From positions 16,150,629 through 16,214,628 of the forward strand of contig CM028910.1 in assembly GCA_016801845.1 (NCBI GenBank): 64,000 nt of DNA, read 5' to 3'. Position 1 is the stretch's first letter; every line of letters begins with the position of its first letter. Position numbers and translations under genes: made by a program. The notes under the pieces were generated by a model. The model did not search any database, was not told the DNA's origin, and saw only the letters and a program-made list of their open reading frames with translations. The DNA comes from Polydactylus sextarius. Taxonomy: Eukaryota > Chordata > Actinopteri > Polynemidae. Below are positions 1 through 8,669 of the stretch, piece after piece.

Positions 1-377
1 CTCAAGTGGCCAAACTCACAGGACACTCCTACAGAGTCCTCTACCTGGTCAGTGTGTGACTGCAGTGTTTGTCATGTTAGTATTAAAAGGGTGACAAAGC
101 CAAACAATGTAGCAGCAGCCTCATAATAAATGTTTTTTTTTTTTCTTCAGGCGATGTCTCCGGATGGCGAGGCAATAGTAACAGGAGCTGGAGACGAGAC
201 TCTACGTTTCTGGAATGTATTTAGCAAAACAAGATCTACAAAGGTGAGAAATTAGTTTGTTTGAGAATAGTGTTCAGCACTGTCCCTGGAACTGCAACAA
301 TATAAGTAACCACATTTCTTCATCTTTTGTTTCAGGAATCAGTATCAGTTTTAAATCTCTTCACCAGGATACGATAA
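1..377 (+). CDS. fzr1: fzr1 (fizzy-related / CDH1), last three exons, 5'-truncated by the window
   Basis: FZR1/CDH1 is a WD40-propeller co-activator that brings substrates to the anaphase-promoting complex in late mitosis and G1. Three exons are visible: 1-47 (frame from base 3), 151-243 and 336-377, stop TAA 375-377. Donors are at 48 (GTCAGT) and 244 (GTGAGA), and acceptors end in CAG at 150 and 335; all junctions fall in phase 0. The peptide includes LTGHSYRVLYL, then SPDGEAIVTGAGDETLRFW (last WD40 blade), and ends in SVSVLNLFTRIR. The terminal Ile-Arg is the known IR tail that docks on APC/C. The three-residue VKW insert of one mammalian isoform is absent here. The rest of the gene lies to the left of the window. 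Identity is very secure because the C-terminus is almost invariant in vertebrates. Confidence 0.96.
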
Positions 378-1000
378 CTTCAAGCAAATTATTAAAAAGC
401 TTTTAAGTTTAAGTGGATCCTAGTGTCATAAACATGGTGCTAAAAACATGAAGTTCAATCAAAGGTGTCTGAGAACAACAGAGCTTTTTTTTTTAAAACT
501 CTAACAATCGTTTTTTTTTTTTGACGTGTGCTTTCACTATTGTATTATTTTTTATTTTTTTAATGTATCAGTGGGTTGATTTCCATTTATTTTGTATTCA
601 CAACAAGAGATCATAGGCCTTACTTAAAAAAAATCATTGTGAAATGTGGAGAGGGCATTTTTAGTTTTTGTTTAACTCAGGTTTAATTTATTTAACAATC
701 ACATTGTGATAAAACATTCAGTGAATGAATTATCAGTTAGGTTGAAATGGAGATTTGTAAAAAAAATGCCATTAACATGCTATAACATGAACAAAACTAA
801 ACATAATCGTCTACTAAGACCTCTACAGTGTTTGCACCATGTTTACTGTGATCCTTACAGGACTGGGGTTGAAGTGTGGTTAACTATAATCATGCAGTTT
901 GCTCCTGTGGACAAAAAGTCTAATGCTGGGCATCTAGACATTAACTACATGATTCATTCTTTATAGAAAAGCAAAAAATAAAACATAATGGGACTGAAGA
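378..1000 (+). other. fzr1: fzr1 3' untranslated region
   Basis: AT-rich sequence directly after the fzr1 stop codon, with several T runs (for example 486-494 and 511-522). The first good AATAAA is at 977-982, which would give a 3' UTR of about 620 bases. A second AATAAA at 1163-1168 could extend it. The UTR end is inferred, not shown. Confidence 0.6.
977..982 (+). terminator. fzr1: polyadenylation signal AATAAA for fzr1
   Basis: Canonical AATAAA 600 bases after the fzr1 stop. An alternative AATAAA lies at 1163-1168. Confidence 0.5.
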
Positions 1001-1189
1001 ACCAGTTTGTGACTTGGTGCATATTTCCTTTTTTCCATTTCCATCACTATTTTTAACCTTATGTAATTTCTTAGCCATTATAGTTTATGATCTAAGATTA
1101 TGTTGATTAGATTTTATAAGCTCCATCTTTGCATTTATATAATATGACTAAATTGAAAGATTAATAAAGTAATACTTGAATTAGCTTAT

Positions 1190-2004
1190 CCGCTATCGAC
1201 ACATAGTTGCCAGTGGTTAGATACTTACCTAAAACACGGTCCAGGACAACAATGAATCCTGCCTTCATTTATATTCATTTAATTTATAATGGTTATTAGT
1301 TAAACTGTTTAAGAGAGTTGTTTTTTTTTTTTAATGATTTGCTTTTTCCCCCTATTTCTGCATATGTCAAGTTTGTTTCTCTATGAGTGAATATTCAAGA
1401 AGGCAGTGTTGTAAATTTACTCAAATATAGATCAACACAAAACCTAAAACTTCACTCAATCTATAATCCACAAGAAGAAAACACAGGAGGGTACAACACA
1501 ATTTCTCAATCGGTGCCAAATGTGCAGCTTTCTCTTTGTCTCAGTGGAGGATGTAAGAAGACACATTTGTGATATGTATGCACAGTTTGATAAGAAAGGA
1601 AGGAATTGTTTATGCTTATGTGCATGGGTTGGGCTTATTTAATGTCACACCAAATCACTTTCTCATCTGTCATTGGCATAAGGCTAAAGTCATGCAACAG
1701 AACAACCAGTGCACCTGTTGAATTCAGTGTTTTGCTACGTTTGCTGTTGACTGAACTCACCCCAGGACTGTGACACTGGTCCAATCAGTCCCCACAGCAT
1801 GAAAAGGGTAGGTGAGCTGAACCTAAACAGCAAAAGTCATATTCAAGTTATTACCTTGCTGCACATTGCAACACTGTCACCCAGCCTCGTAAGGCATCAA
1901 CAAAAAAAAATTAAATTACCATATTGACACAGGTAGAGCCCCTCTACCCCCAGAAATTCACCAACCCAATCACCCAGAGGCTACTGGAAGCTCAACAGTT
2001 AAGG
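1190..2004. other. intergenic spacer between fzr1 and the IFI44 cluster
   Basis: No coding exon or RNA gene is evident. The sequence is AT-rich with a T run at 1321-1332. It separates two convergently transcribed units. Confidence 0.5.
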
Positions 2005-2448
2005 TAATATGGTAATTTATAGTGAACTTACCCTCCACTGCATAGACTTCACACTCAGTCAGGTTCAGGTCATTGCCATGCATTTCTGTAGCACTGAAGT
2101 TGTAATGATTTCCTGGAGCGCTGTACACCACCTGATGGCTTCCACTGACGAGAACCAGTGATTCTCCAAAATATGGACCACTGTTAAGGGTTCATTCTCA
2201 CTGAATAAGTAGGGCCAGTCACTGCATATTTAAGAGGCTTTTCACTGAAGGTGTATATTGACCAGGCCAAACACATAACCTGAGGCATTATAACCCACAG
2301 ACAGTGTGGGACCACGGTTGTCACAGTGTCAGTGGAAAGCTGCACCAGTGAAACCGTCGATTGTGGCCTTGTACAGCAGCTGTAGTTTGACTCTTCCCAG
2401 CTCTGAGCAGATTATTTTTTGCTGGTTCTTGGTTAGCTGGGAGTTCAT
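2005..2448 (-). pseudogene. decayed duplicate of the IFI44-like TLDc exon
   Basis: This stretch matches the TLDc exon of the neighbouring IFI44-like gene (5263-5734) almost base for base over most of its length, including the start codon context (ATG at 2448-2446) and the splice donor (around 2030). Relative to that exon it has lost several blocks. The largest is the segment corresponding to about 5486-5560, so 'GAAGGTG' at about 2250 jumps straight to 'TATATTGACC'. Smaller deletions lie near 2195-2235. The frame is destroyed. The sequence immediately upstream (2498 onward) is a copy of the gene's promoter exon, but the intron between promoter exon and TLDc exon is almost entirely gone. No GTPase exons belong to this copy. 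It is a broken tandem duplicate. Confidence 0.85.
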
Positions 2449-2497
2449 ACTGGACAACTATATGCATTTGTCCCCAAATATGCAAACCTTAAATAGT

Positions 2498-2740
2498 TAC
2501 CTGCTTCTTTGTGCTCCAAGTGTTGACGCTGAACTAGATTTTTGCAAATTAAACTGAAACGTGAAACCGAATGATTTCCCCTTCAAAATAAAAGCCATCA
2601 GTCTGTGTCTGTGATAGAGAAATATATTGTACATCCACCATAAAACGAAATTGCTGTAGATGCTGAAATATGGTACACTTCCATGCATTGGTAAACATTT
2701 TTATCTGCTTGTTTGGTGGCATGAAGGTTTATTTTAATTT
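2498..2740 (-). promoter_or_regulatory. copy 1 of the IFI44-like promoter / noncoding first exon unit (decayed ISRE)
   Basis: About 240 bases are highly similar to 6953-7180. On the minus strand the order is upstream AT-rich block, an ISRE-like element at about 2549-2569, an exon-like segment, then a splice donor CAG|GTAACT near 2500. In the ISRE the first GAAA has become TAAA (TAAACTGAAACGTGAAACC), so the GAAANNGAAA core present in the 7 kb copy is broken here. It faces the TLDc pseudogene. Confidence 0.7.
2728..2733 (-). terminator. possible polyadenylation signal of IFI44-like gene A
   Basis: TTTATT on the plus strand (AATAAA on the minus strand), about 160 bases past the gene A stop codon. 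It lies inside the copy 1 promoter unit, so the two units abut closely. Confidence 0.4.
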
Positions 2741-2891
2741 GTATTTGAACACATAAAACGGATTTAAGCAGCGCAGATAAGCATCCTCCTTAAACATCCT
2801 TAAGCATAAAACAGTACAGAAGGAAACAGGATCATTGTGATGGATATTTTGTAACAGTTGCACAGATTATAAAATATTGAACAAATATTTT

Positions 2892-5734
2892 CTATTCTTT
2901 GATTTCAGTGGCGCTGAATCGGTCACTGATATCATCAAAGTAATTGTCAGTGAAACGAAGCATCTGAATCACAGAAGTGAGCAACAGGATGTCGCAGTTC
3001 ACATCCAATTCCAGCTCCTCATTGTAGTTCTTCACAGGAACGACACAAGACAATGGCACACCAAGCCGAGTGCTGATGTCCTGCATCTGGATCACACAAC
3101 GCAAACCACAACAGATTCAGGTGAGATTAGTTCATGTTTTTTATTGAAAACCAAAGATAAAAAAAGCATAAAGATATTTTAGTTTGTTTTGTTTTTATTT
3201 CTCTTCTCAACACAAGAAGCGTTCAAGAGTAAAGTCATAAAATCCTCACCAGTTCCTTGATGTAGCCACTCTTGTAAACATTTCTCACATCCTTTTTCAC
3301 CAGGGGGCAGGCTTCATCTACTTTAGTGAGTAGGACCAACTGAGGAATCCCTAGAAACACCAGAGCCGAAAGAACATTTTAAAACCTCTGTAGATTTTTC
3401 GGTATCAGACTGTCAGAATAGTGTTGCACAATAACAACAACATCAAGCAAATGGGCAGCTAGTCCAGTCATCTCCAAGATCACTTATTACACTCATCACC
3501 AGACTCAGAACATTTGGGGCTATAAGGCCCCATATAATAATAAAGTTATAATTAGGACTGTTAAAGTGATAATAACGCATTAATACAGCTTCATTAAAGA
3601 ATGTTCTATTTGGCTCTGTTACTCAGGCGCCCTGCAGGTATGGGTCTTATATTCAGGTCAATATTGTACTTACCAGATGAACTAATAGGAAAAGTGTGTG
3701 TTATCATGGTGTGCCAGTTTTATTGTTGGCACACTTAAGCATATCACACACATCTTACGCACCCCACATCCTCGTGGCATGTCATAAAATTGTGACTCAT
3801 TTAAAAAATGAAATAAATTTGTAATTAATCGTCATTAGACAAATCTCTCTTACTCATGAAGTTGATCTTTCTGCGGATGGAGTTCAGCTTCTCCTCCAGC
3901 TTTGTGGGCATGATGGAGACCTTGCAGGCATCAATGATGAAGACCACACAGTGGATCTTGTCCTTGAGCGCTGGAGACTTTCGATAGCCCTGAACCTCCG
4001 AATCCAGAGGAGCAGAGGGGTTGAACTGTGACACAGAGTTGAAGACAGTTAGAGTTAACTCCAGCCACATCAATAATTTGTACACTAATGTAACAAAAAG
4101 CAGTACCTGATAGCGATCAGGTAGATGACCTTTAAGGATGCTGCTGATGTCATCTATATCAACCCCTGCCTGAACATTTTCCTCCAGTCCCATAGTATCA
4201 CACAAGATGATTGGCAGAGGTTTTCCTTCACGTCCAGCTTTCACCGAGTAGGTGCGAAACTGTTGGGTACAAAGACAAGCAGTGACAGACGGCAACATTT
4301 TCAGCTTGAAAATTATAAAGCAGCATGAACTAACCTGTGTGGTGAGGCTGGTAGCAGATGAGCCAGAGATGGCCTGGCTGGTGACGTGGCCTCTGAAAAC
4401 AGAGTTGACCGAATTGAAGAAACTGGACTTTCCAGCTCCAATTGGTCCAATGAGCAAAACCCGAGCCTGGGACACAGAGTTGACTGTGGGTTTGTAGGTC
4501 TTAATACTCTCCATTATCTCTGCCCTCTTCCTGTTGAAACAACAACAAGAAAAAATCATCTACTGCCAATGTTTTTTAAGAGATTGTTTTCTGTACAGCC
4601 AGCTGATCTGCATGATGGTAGCACTCATGGTGTGTGAATTTATGGTTCACACACAATGATTATTATTTGTCCAGAACTGTACAGGTAAAAACAGAAGTCA
4701 AGTAAATCAAGTAAATCGTGACAAAAAGTTATTAAATCATATTTTGCAAAGACAAAGTTAACATTATTGCATATTGCACTGTTGTATAACATGCTTATTG
4801 TATAATGTGTAGGATGGAGACTTTATCTATCTTAAGCAGGTTCCCAGGTTATAATCCTCCATGGCCTCTCAAGTTCTCCGCTTTCTGTTAAAGATCAGAA
4901 AAACTTTTATAAAATGTTAATAAAAATGATCTTATCAAATTATTAATGATCAAAAAAACATTACTACCATTTTCTCTTTGTTATGATTGTACATAGGGAA
5001 ATATCCAGGATATATACATTGTAAATAGTATCATTAACATCATGATGAATTTGTGATTTTTTTTTTTAAGATATTAAGAATTATTATCTTTACTAGTACC
5101 TGTGATTTGGATAGTTTAATGCAAATTCAATGATCTTATATGATATTTATTACTGTATTATTCACCACTGAATTATTTTTGTATGGAAACTTTATTTACA
5201 GTTGTCTATTATCTATGGATTTGTTCCAACCAAAAAAATATGGTAAATTATAGTGAACTTACCCTCCACTGCATAGACTTCACACTCAGTCAGGTTCAGG
5301 TCATTGCCATGCATTTCTGCAGCACTGAAGTTGTAATGATTTCCTGGAGCGCTGTACACCACCTGTTGGCTTCCATTGACAAGAACCAGCGATTCCCCAA
5401 AATATGGACCACTGTTAGCAATCATTTTCACTGCATTAATAGGGCCAGTGACTGCATATTTGATGAGCTTTTCTCCACTGAAGGTGAAAAGAAAAGCGTC
5501 ATCATCACGTGCATATTGACCAGACTGACAGAAAGGTTGTTTGGTGTAGCCTCCAAACACATAACCTGAGGCATTATAACCCACAGACAGTGTGGGACCA
5601 CGGTTGTCACAGCGTTGGTGGAAAGCTGCACCAGTGAAACCGTCGATTGTGGCCTTGTACAGCAGCTGTAGTTTGACTCTTCCCAGCTCTGAGCAGATTA
5701 TTCTTTGCTGGTTCTTGGTTAGCTGGGGGTTCAT
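2892..5734 (-). CDS. interferon-induced protein 44-like gene A (TLDc + GTPase), possible splice defect
   Basis: IFI44-family proteins are interferon-induced cytoplasmic GTPase-like proteins. Minus-strand exons: 5734-5263, 4884-4836, 4530-4335, 4259-4107, 4025-3854, 3350-3250, 3086-2892 (stop 2894-2892). Joined, these give 445 residues, close to the 444 of human IFI44 as I recall it. Residues 1-157 form the TLDc domain (GYNASGYVFGGYT, then GESLVLVNG). Residues 202-209 are the P-loop GPIGAGKS, 260-263 are DTMG (G3) and 356-359 are TKVD (G4). Phases agree across all junctions, but the 4836 donor reads TTAAGA where GTAAGA is expected. Intact splicing there is therefore doubtful, and skipping that exon gives an early stop. 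A 5' UTR acceptor precedes the ATG (TTTATTTAG at about 5775). The promoter unit is at about 6959-7030. An ifi44 or ifi44-like symbol is likely, but the orthologue is not resolved. Confidence 0.85.
4836..4884 (-). other. small linker exon of gene A with a mutated donor
   Basis: This 49-base exon has a good acceptor (CTGATCTTTAACAG) and encodes a linker ending RPWRIITWEPA. It corresponds to the 52-base exon of gene B (10803-10752), which ends QWRNVEWTEE. Carry-in of one base and carry-out of two bases are the same in both genes. The next bases on the minus strand are TTAAGATAG rather than a GT donor. One substitution (GTAAG to TTAAG) would explain it. Confidence 0.65.
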
Positions 5735-6958
5735 AGTAGACAGCTAGTCTGATGATGCAGTGGATGCTTCAGTGTCTAAATAAAAGGAGAAACACAATGT
5801 ATTAAATCTAATTTATGTCTGTTTAATCACCTGGATAAATCCTATAATTACACTCACAGATCATGGTTCAGTTTTTCATAATAATCACATAACATGAGAA
5901 ATAAATACTTGTAAAACTAACTAAACTTGTATCTTAGAACTGCCTATTTGAAAAAAGCTTGTAGTCAACAATGGTAAGTCCTTCCTTTATCTATTATGAT
6001 TACTATTATCATTATTATTGTTGTTGTTATTATCATTATTACTGCCTATTTTTGTTCTTTTCCTATCTTTGTTCTCCTCTTTTTCTCTTCCTATTTGTGT
6101 ATGTATTTATTTATAATCCTCCATATTTGCATACATACTTAACCTTGTAGCAGACGCGATGATTAGATCACACAAAATAGATGAAACAACCCATTCACAG
6201 GATTTGGACCTCTTAATCCTGTCATAAACTACAGTCGGACACACATTCCAAAAGTATAGCTTCATAAAAACTAAATTCTAAACCATGTTAAGTCACTAGA
6301 TGCAACTCTAACAACCAATTCATTGAAAATCCCAAGATTCTATGACGTGTTACTCAGGTAAAACGCTTCATGTGTTCATACTAACATCTAAAGGCTCCTT
6401 TTAGTCACGTACCTTATGCAACAACCCAGACCTCAGCTATGTATTCATGTGATTTTATTTGTCCTTTCCATTTCTTTCATGTGTTATGGTTATTATATTA
6501 TACGGGGAAGAATTCAGTTGTTTTAAGACCATGATTCATCTATGTGTAGAGGAAATGGGAAATGCGCCTCTGTATAAGCGTAAATTTCAGCGTAAATATA
6601 CGATGGTACAAAAATCAACTACACCCTGACACACCCTAAGTTGCGAAAAAAAATGTCCCAAAACTGGCTGGTTATAATTACTAAGGCATGCCAGGCTCTA
6701 GGTACTTCGGTGATCAGAAATATATATAAATATATATATATATAAATATGTAAATAAATAACAACCTCACGGACCGACAACAACATAAAGAGAACCTATT
6801 CCCCAAACAAAAATATAATATGGCGCCCAAACTGGCGCGACAAACTGGCGCCCAAATTAATCCACAGCTGTCTTTTGATTAATCAGATCAAAAGTTTTAA
6901 TAGTTTTCTTGCCGTAATTATTGTAAAAATATAGTAAAATTATATAGTGAGCAGTTAC
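5735..6958 (-). other. 5' UTR exon 2 and first intron of IFI44-like gene A
   Basis: Short untranslated sequence between a probable acceptor (TTTATTTAG, about 5775) and the ATG, then an intron of about 1.2 kb up to the donor GCAA|GTAACT at 6958. Positions 5745-5990 are duplicated at 7278-7600. The intron contains an AT-rich microsatellite-like patch (6720-6760) and a short tandem GC-rich motif at 6821-6856. Confidence 0.55.
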
Positions 6959-7030
6959 TTGCTTCTTTGTGCTCCAAGTGTTGACGCTGCACTAGATTTT
7001 TACAAATGAAACTGAAACGTGAAACCAGAA
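6959..7030 (-). promoter_or_regulatory. copy 2 promoter unit with intact ISRE, IFI44-like gene A
   Basis: Plus-strand 7008-7026 reads GAAACTGAAACGTGAAACC. It contains a perfect GAAANNGAAA interferon-stimulated response element plus a third GAAA. Downstream in the transcription direction is an exon-like segment closing with the donor GCAA|GTAACT at 6959/6958. ISREs bind ISGF3 and IRF factors after interferon signalling, which fits the known interferon induction of IFI44. The exact transcription start is not visible. Confidence 0.7.
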
Positions 7031-7277
7031 TGATTTCCCCTTCAAAATAAAAGCCATCAGTCTGCATCTGTGATAAAGAAATGTGTTGTTGTACATCGAC
7101 TATAAAACGAAATTGCTGTAGATGCTGTAATACGGTAGACTTCCATGGATTGGTAAACATTTTTATCTGCTTATTTAACACTGTATTACACATTAGCATT
7201 TTCCACCTACAAGGTGAGTTGAAACACCAACTGTTTAAAGCTTTATATGTGCTATAATGTGGTGGCATGAAGGTTTA

Positions 7278-7600
7278 TATGATGATGCAGTGGATGTTCA
7301 GTGAATCTTTGATGTCTGCTTCAGTGTCTAAATAAAAAGAGAAACACAATGTATTAAATCTAATTAAGTTTGATAATCGCCTGGATAAACCCTGTTTTCT
7401 CAATCACTGATCATGGTTCAGTTTTTCATAATAATCACAGAACATGAGAAATGAATACCAATTAAACTGGACTTCAATTTTCATTCTCACAGTTTGGATC
7501 TGAGAAATGTCCTATTTGACAAAGCTTGTAGTCAGCAATTCCTTTATCTGTTATTATTATAATTATTTTTCCCTATTTTTGTTCTATTTTTGTTCTTTTC
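7278..7600 (-). repeat. duplicate of the gene A 5' UTR/intron segment (5745-5990)
   Basis: Shared tracts include GATGATGCAGTGGATG, AGTGTCTAAATAAAA, ATCATGGTTCAGTTTTTCA and AAAGCTTGTAGTC in the same order as at 5745-5990. This is a further piece of the local tandem duplication, without a coding exon beside it apart from the fossil at 7802-7838. Confidence 0.7.
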
Positions 7601-7801
7601 CTGTCTTTGTCCTCTTTATACTTAACCTATACATGTACAGAAACTCTAAGCAAACAACCATCACCTTCTCTAATACACACAAGTGTAATTCCTCCATATC
7701 TGTTGCTTTTTTCCTTATGTCGTCAACTCTGTCATATCTTTTGAGAATATCACAGGGTCTCGTCTGTTATGTCCTGTCTGGTTAACTGGTGTTAAACCTG
7801 G

Positions 7802-7838
7802 TGTATTTGAGGAGCTTTTCTCCACTGAAGGTAAAAAC
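7802..7838 (-). pseudogene. TLDc exon fossil (37 bp)
   Basis: The core TTTGAGGAGCTTTTCTCCAC and the following TGAAGGT match the gene A TLDc exon at about 5455-5492 with few mismatches. Nothing else of that exon is recognisable around it. It sits in the position expected for a third duplicate, between a 5' UTR/intron duplicate (7278-7600) and a third promoter unit (7999-8100). Confidence 0.6.
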
Positions 7839-7998
7839 AGAATATTTTTTCCATCTTAATCAAATTTTAACATCTTAAGTCTCCAATTTGTTTTAGAATA
7901 AATTTCAATTACATTGATTTGTTGGTTTAATGTCAAGTACTCTTTGTCATTCCAGGGTAAATATACACACCCTTAAGTCCTTCAGTCTCTTTAGTCTT

Positions 7999-8100
7999 AC
8001 CTGCTTTTATCTGTTCAGGGTGGTGAAACTGTGCTGGAGTTTGAAGTATTGAAACAGAAACCAATAATAATTTATCTTTCAAAATAAAAGCTAATAAATC
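7999..8100 (-). promoter_or_regulatory. copy 3 promoter unit with ISRE-like element
   Basis: A diverged relative of the copy 1 and copy 2 units. It has a minus-strand donor AGCAG|GTAAGAC near 8003, then GAAACAGAAACC at 8051-8062 (fits GAAANNGAAA) and the shared block TTCAAAATAAAAGC at about 8078-8091. No intact downstream gene is attached, so it is either a dead promoter or a distal interferon-responsive element for the cluster. Confidence 0.5.
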
Positions 8101-8419
8101 ACACAACATAAAATAAGGTTGTTGAACCTCACAGTAAACTACCATCCCAATGATTATACTACAGACAGATTTGCACACCAAGTTTGAATTTATTTGTGTT
8201 TCAATTTAATCAGTAACATCTATTTTATGTTTGAATACATTCAGTTTAAAGGTGTTATGATTTAAGACACGAAGACTGCTTGTAATTTCAGTCCTATCTG
8301 TATGAGAAAATATCAAATATGAAAAAAATGATAATATTGACAAATAATATAATATTGCCATAATATAATATTGACGTGAAACTTCACTCTTATCCATAAA
8401 ATATTACAAAATGTCTTAT

Positions 8420-8425
8420 TTTATT
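8420..8425 (-). terminator. possible polyadenylation signal of IFI44-like gene B
   Basis: TTTATT on the plus strand (AATAAA on the minus strand), 245 bases past the gene B stop codon. Confidence 0.4.
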
Positions 8426-8669
8426 CTGAATTAAACATTTGACCTGTTAAAATCTTGCAAAGATAAAATGAGAAAGTAACACAAGAAGAAAATAACATTT
8501 CATAAAAAAGGTTAAAAATCCCAAACATCTCTGTTACAACCAGGAGCAGGTAAATTTCAGATTCCACAGACAAATAAGTGACTTGTTTGATTGATTAAAG
8601 ACACTGACAGTGTAGAATTAAAAACACATTGTTTGAAATGTATATTTTAAAGGCGCAGAAGTAAAAGTT

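Noticed and set aside
1860..2040. Additional upstream exons of the TLDc pseudogene
   Set aside because: Sequence past the pseudo-donor has no similarity to the linker or GTPase exons.
5183..5569. 128-codon plus-strand frame
   Set aside because: It is the antisense of the TLDc exon of IFI44-like gene A; the minus strand carries the real domain.
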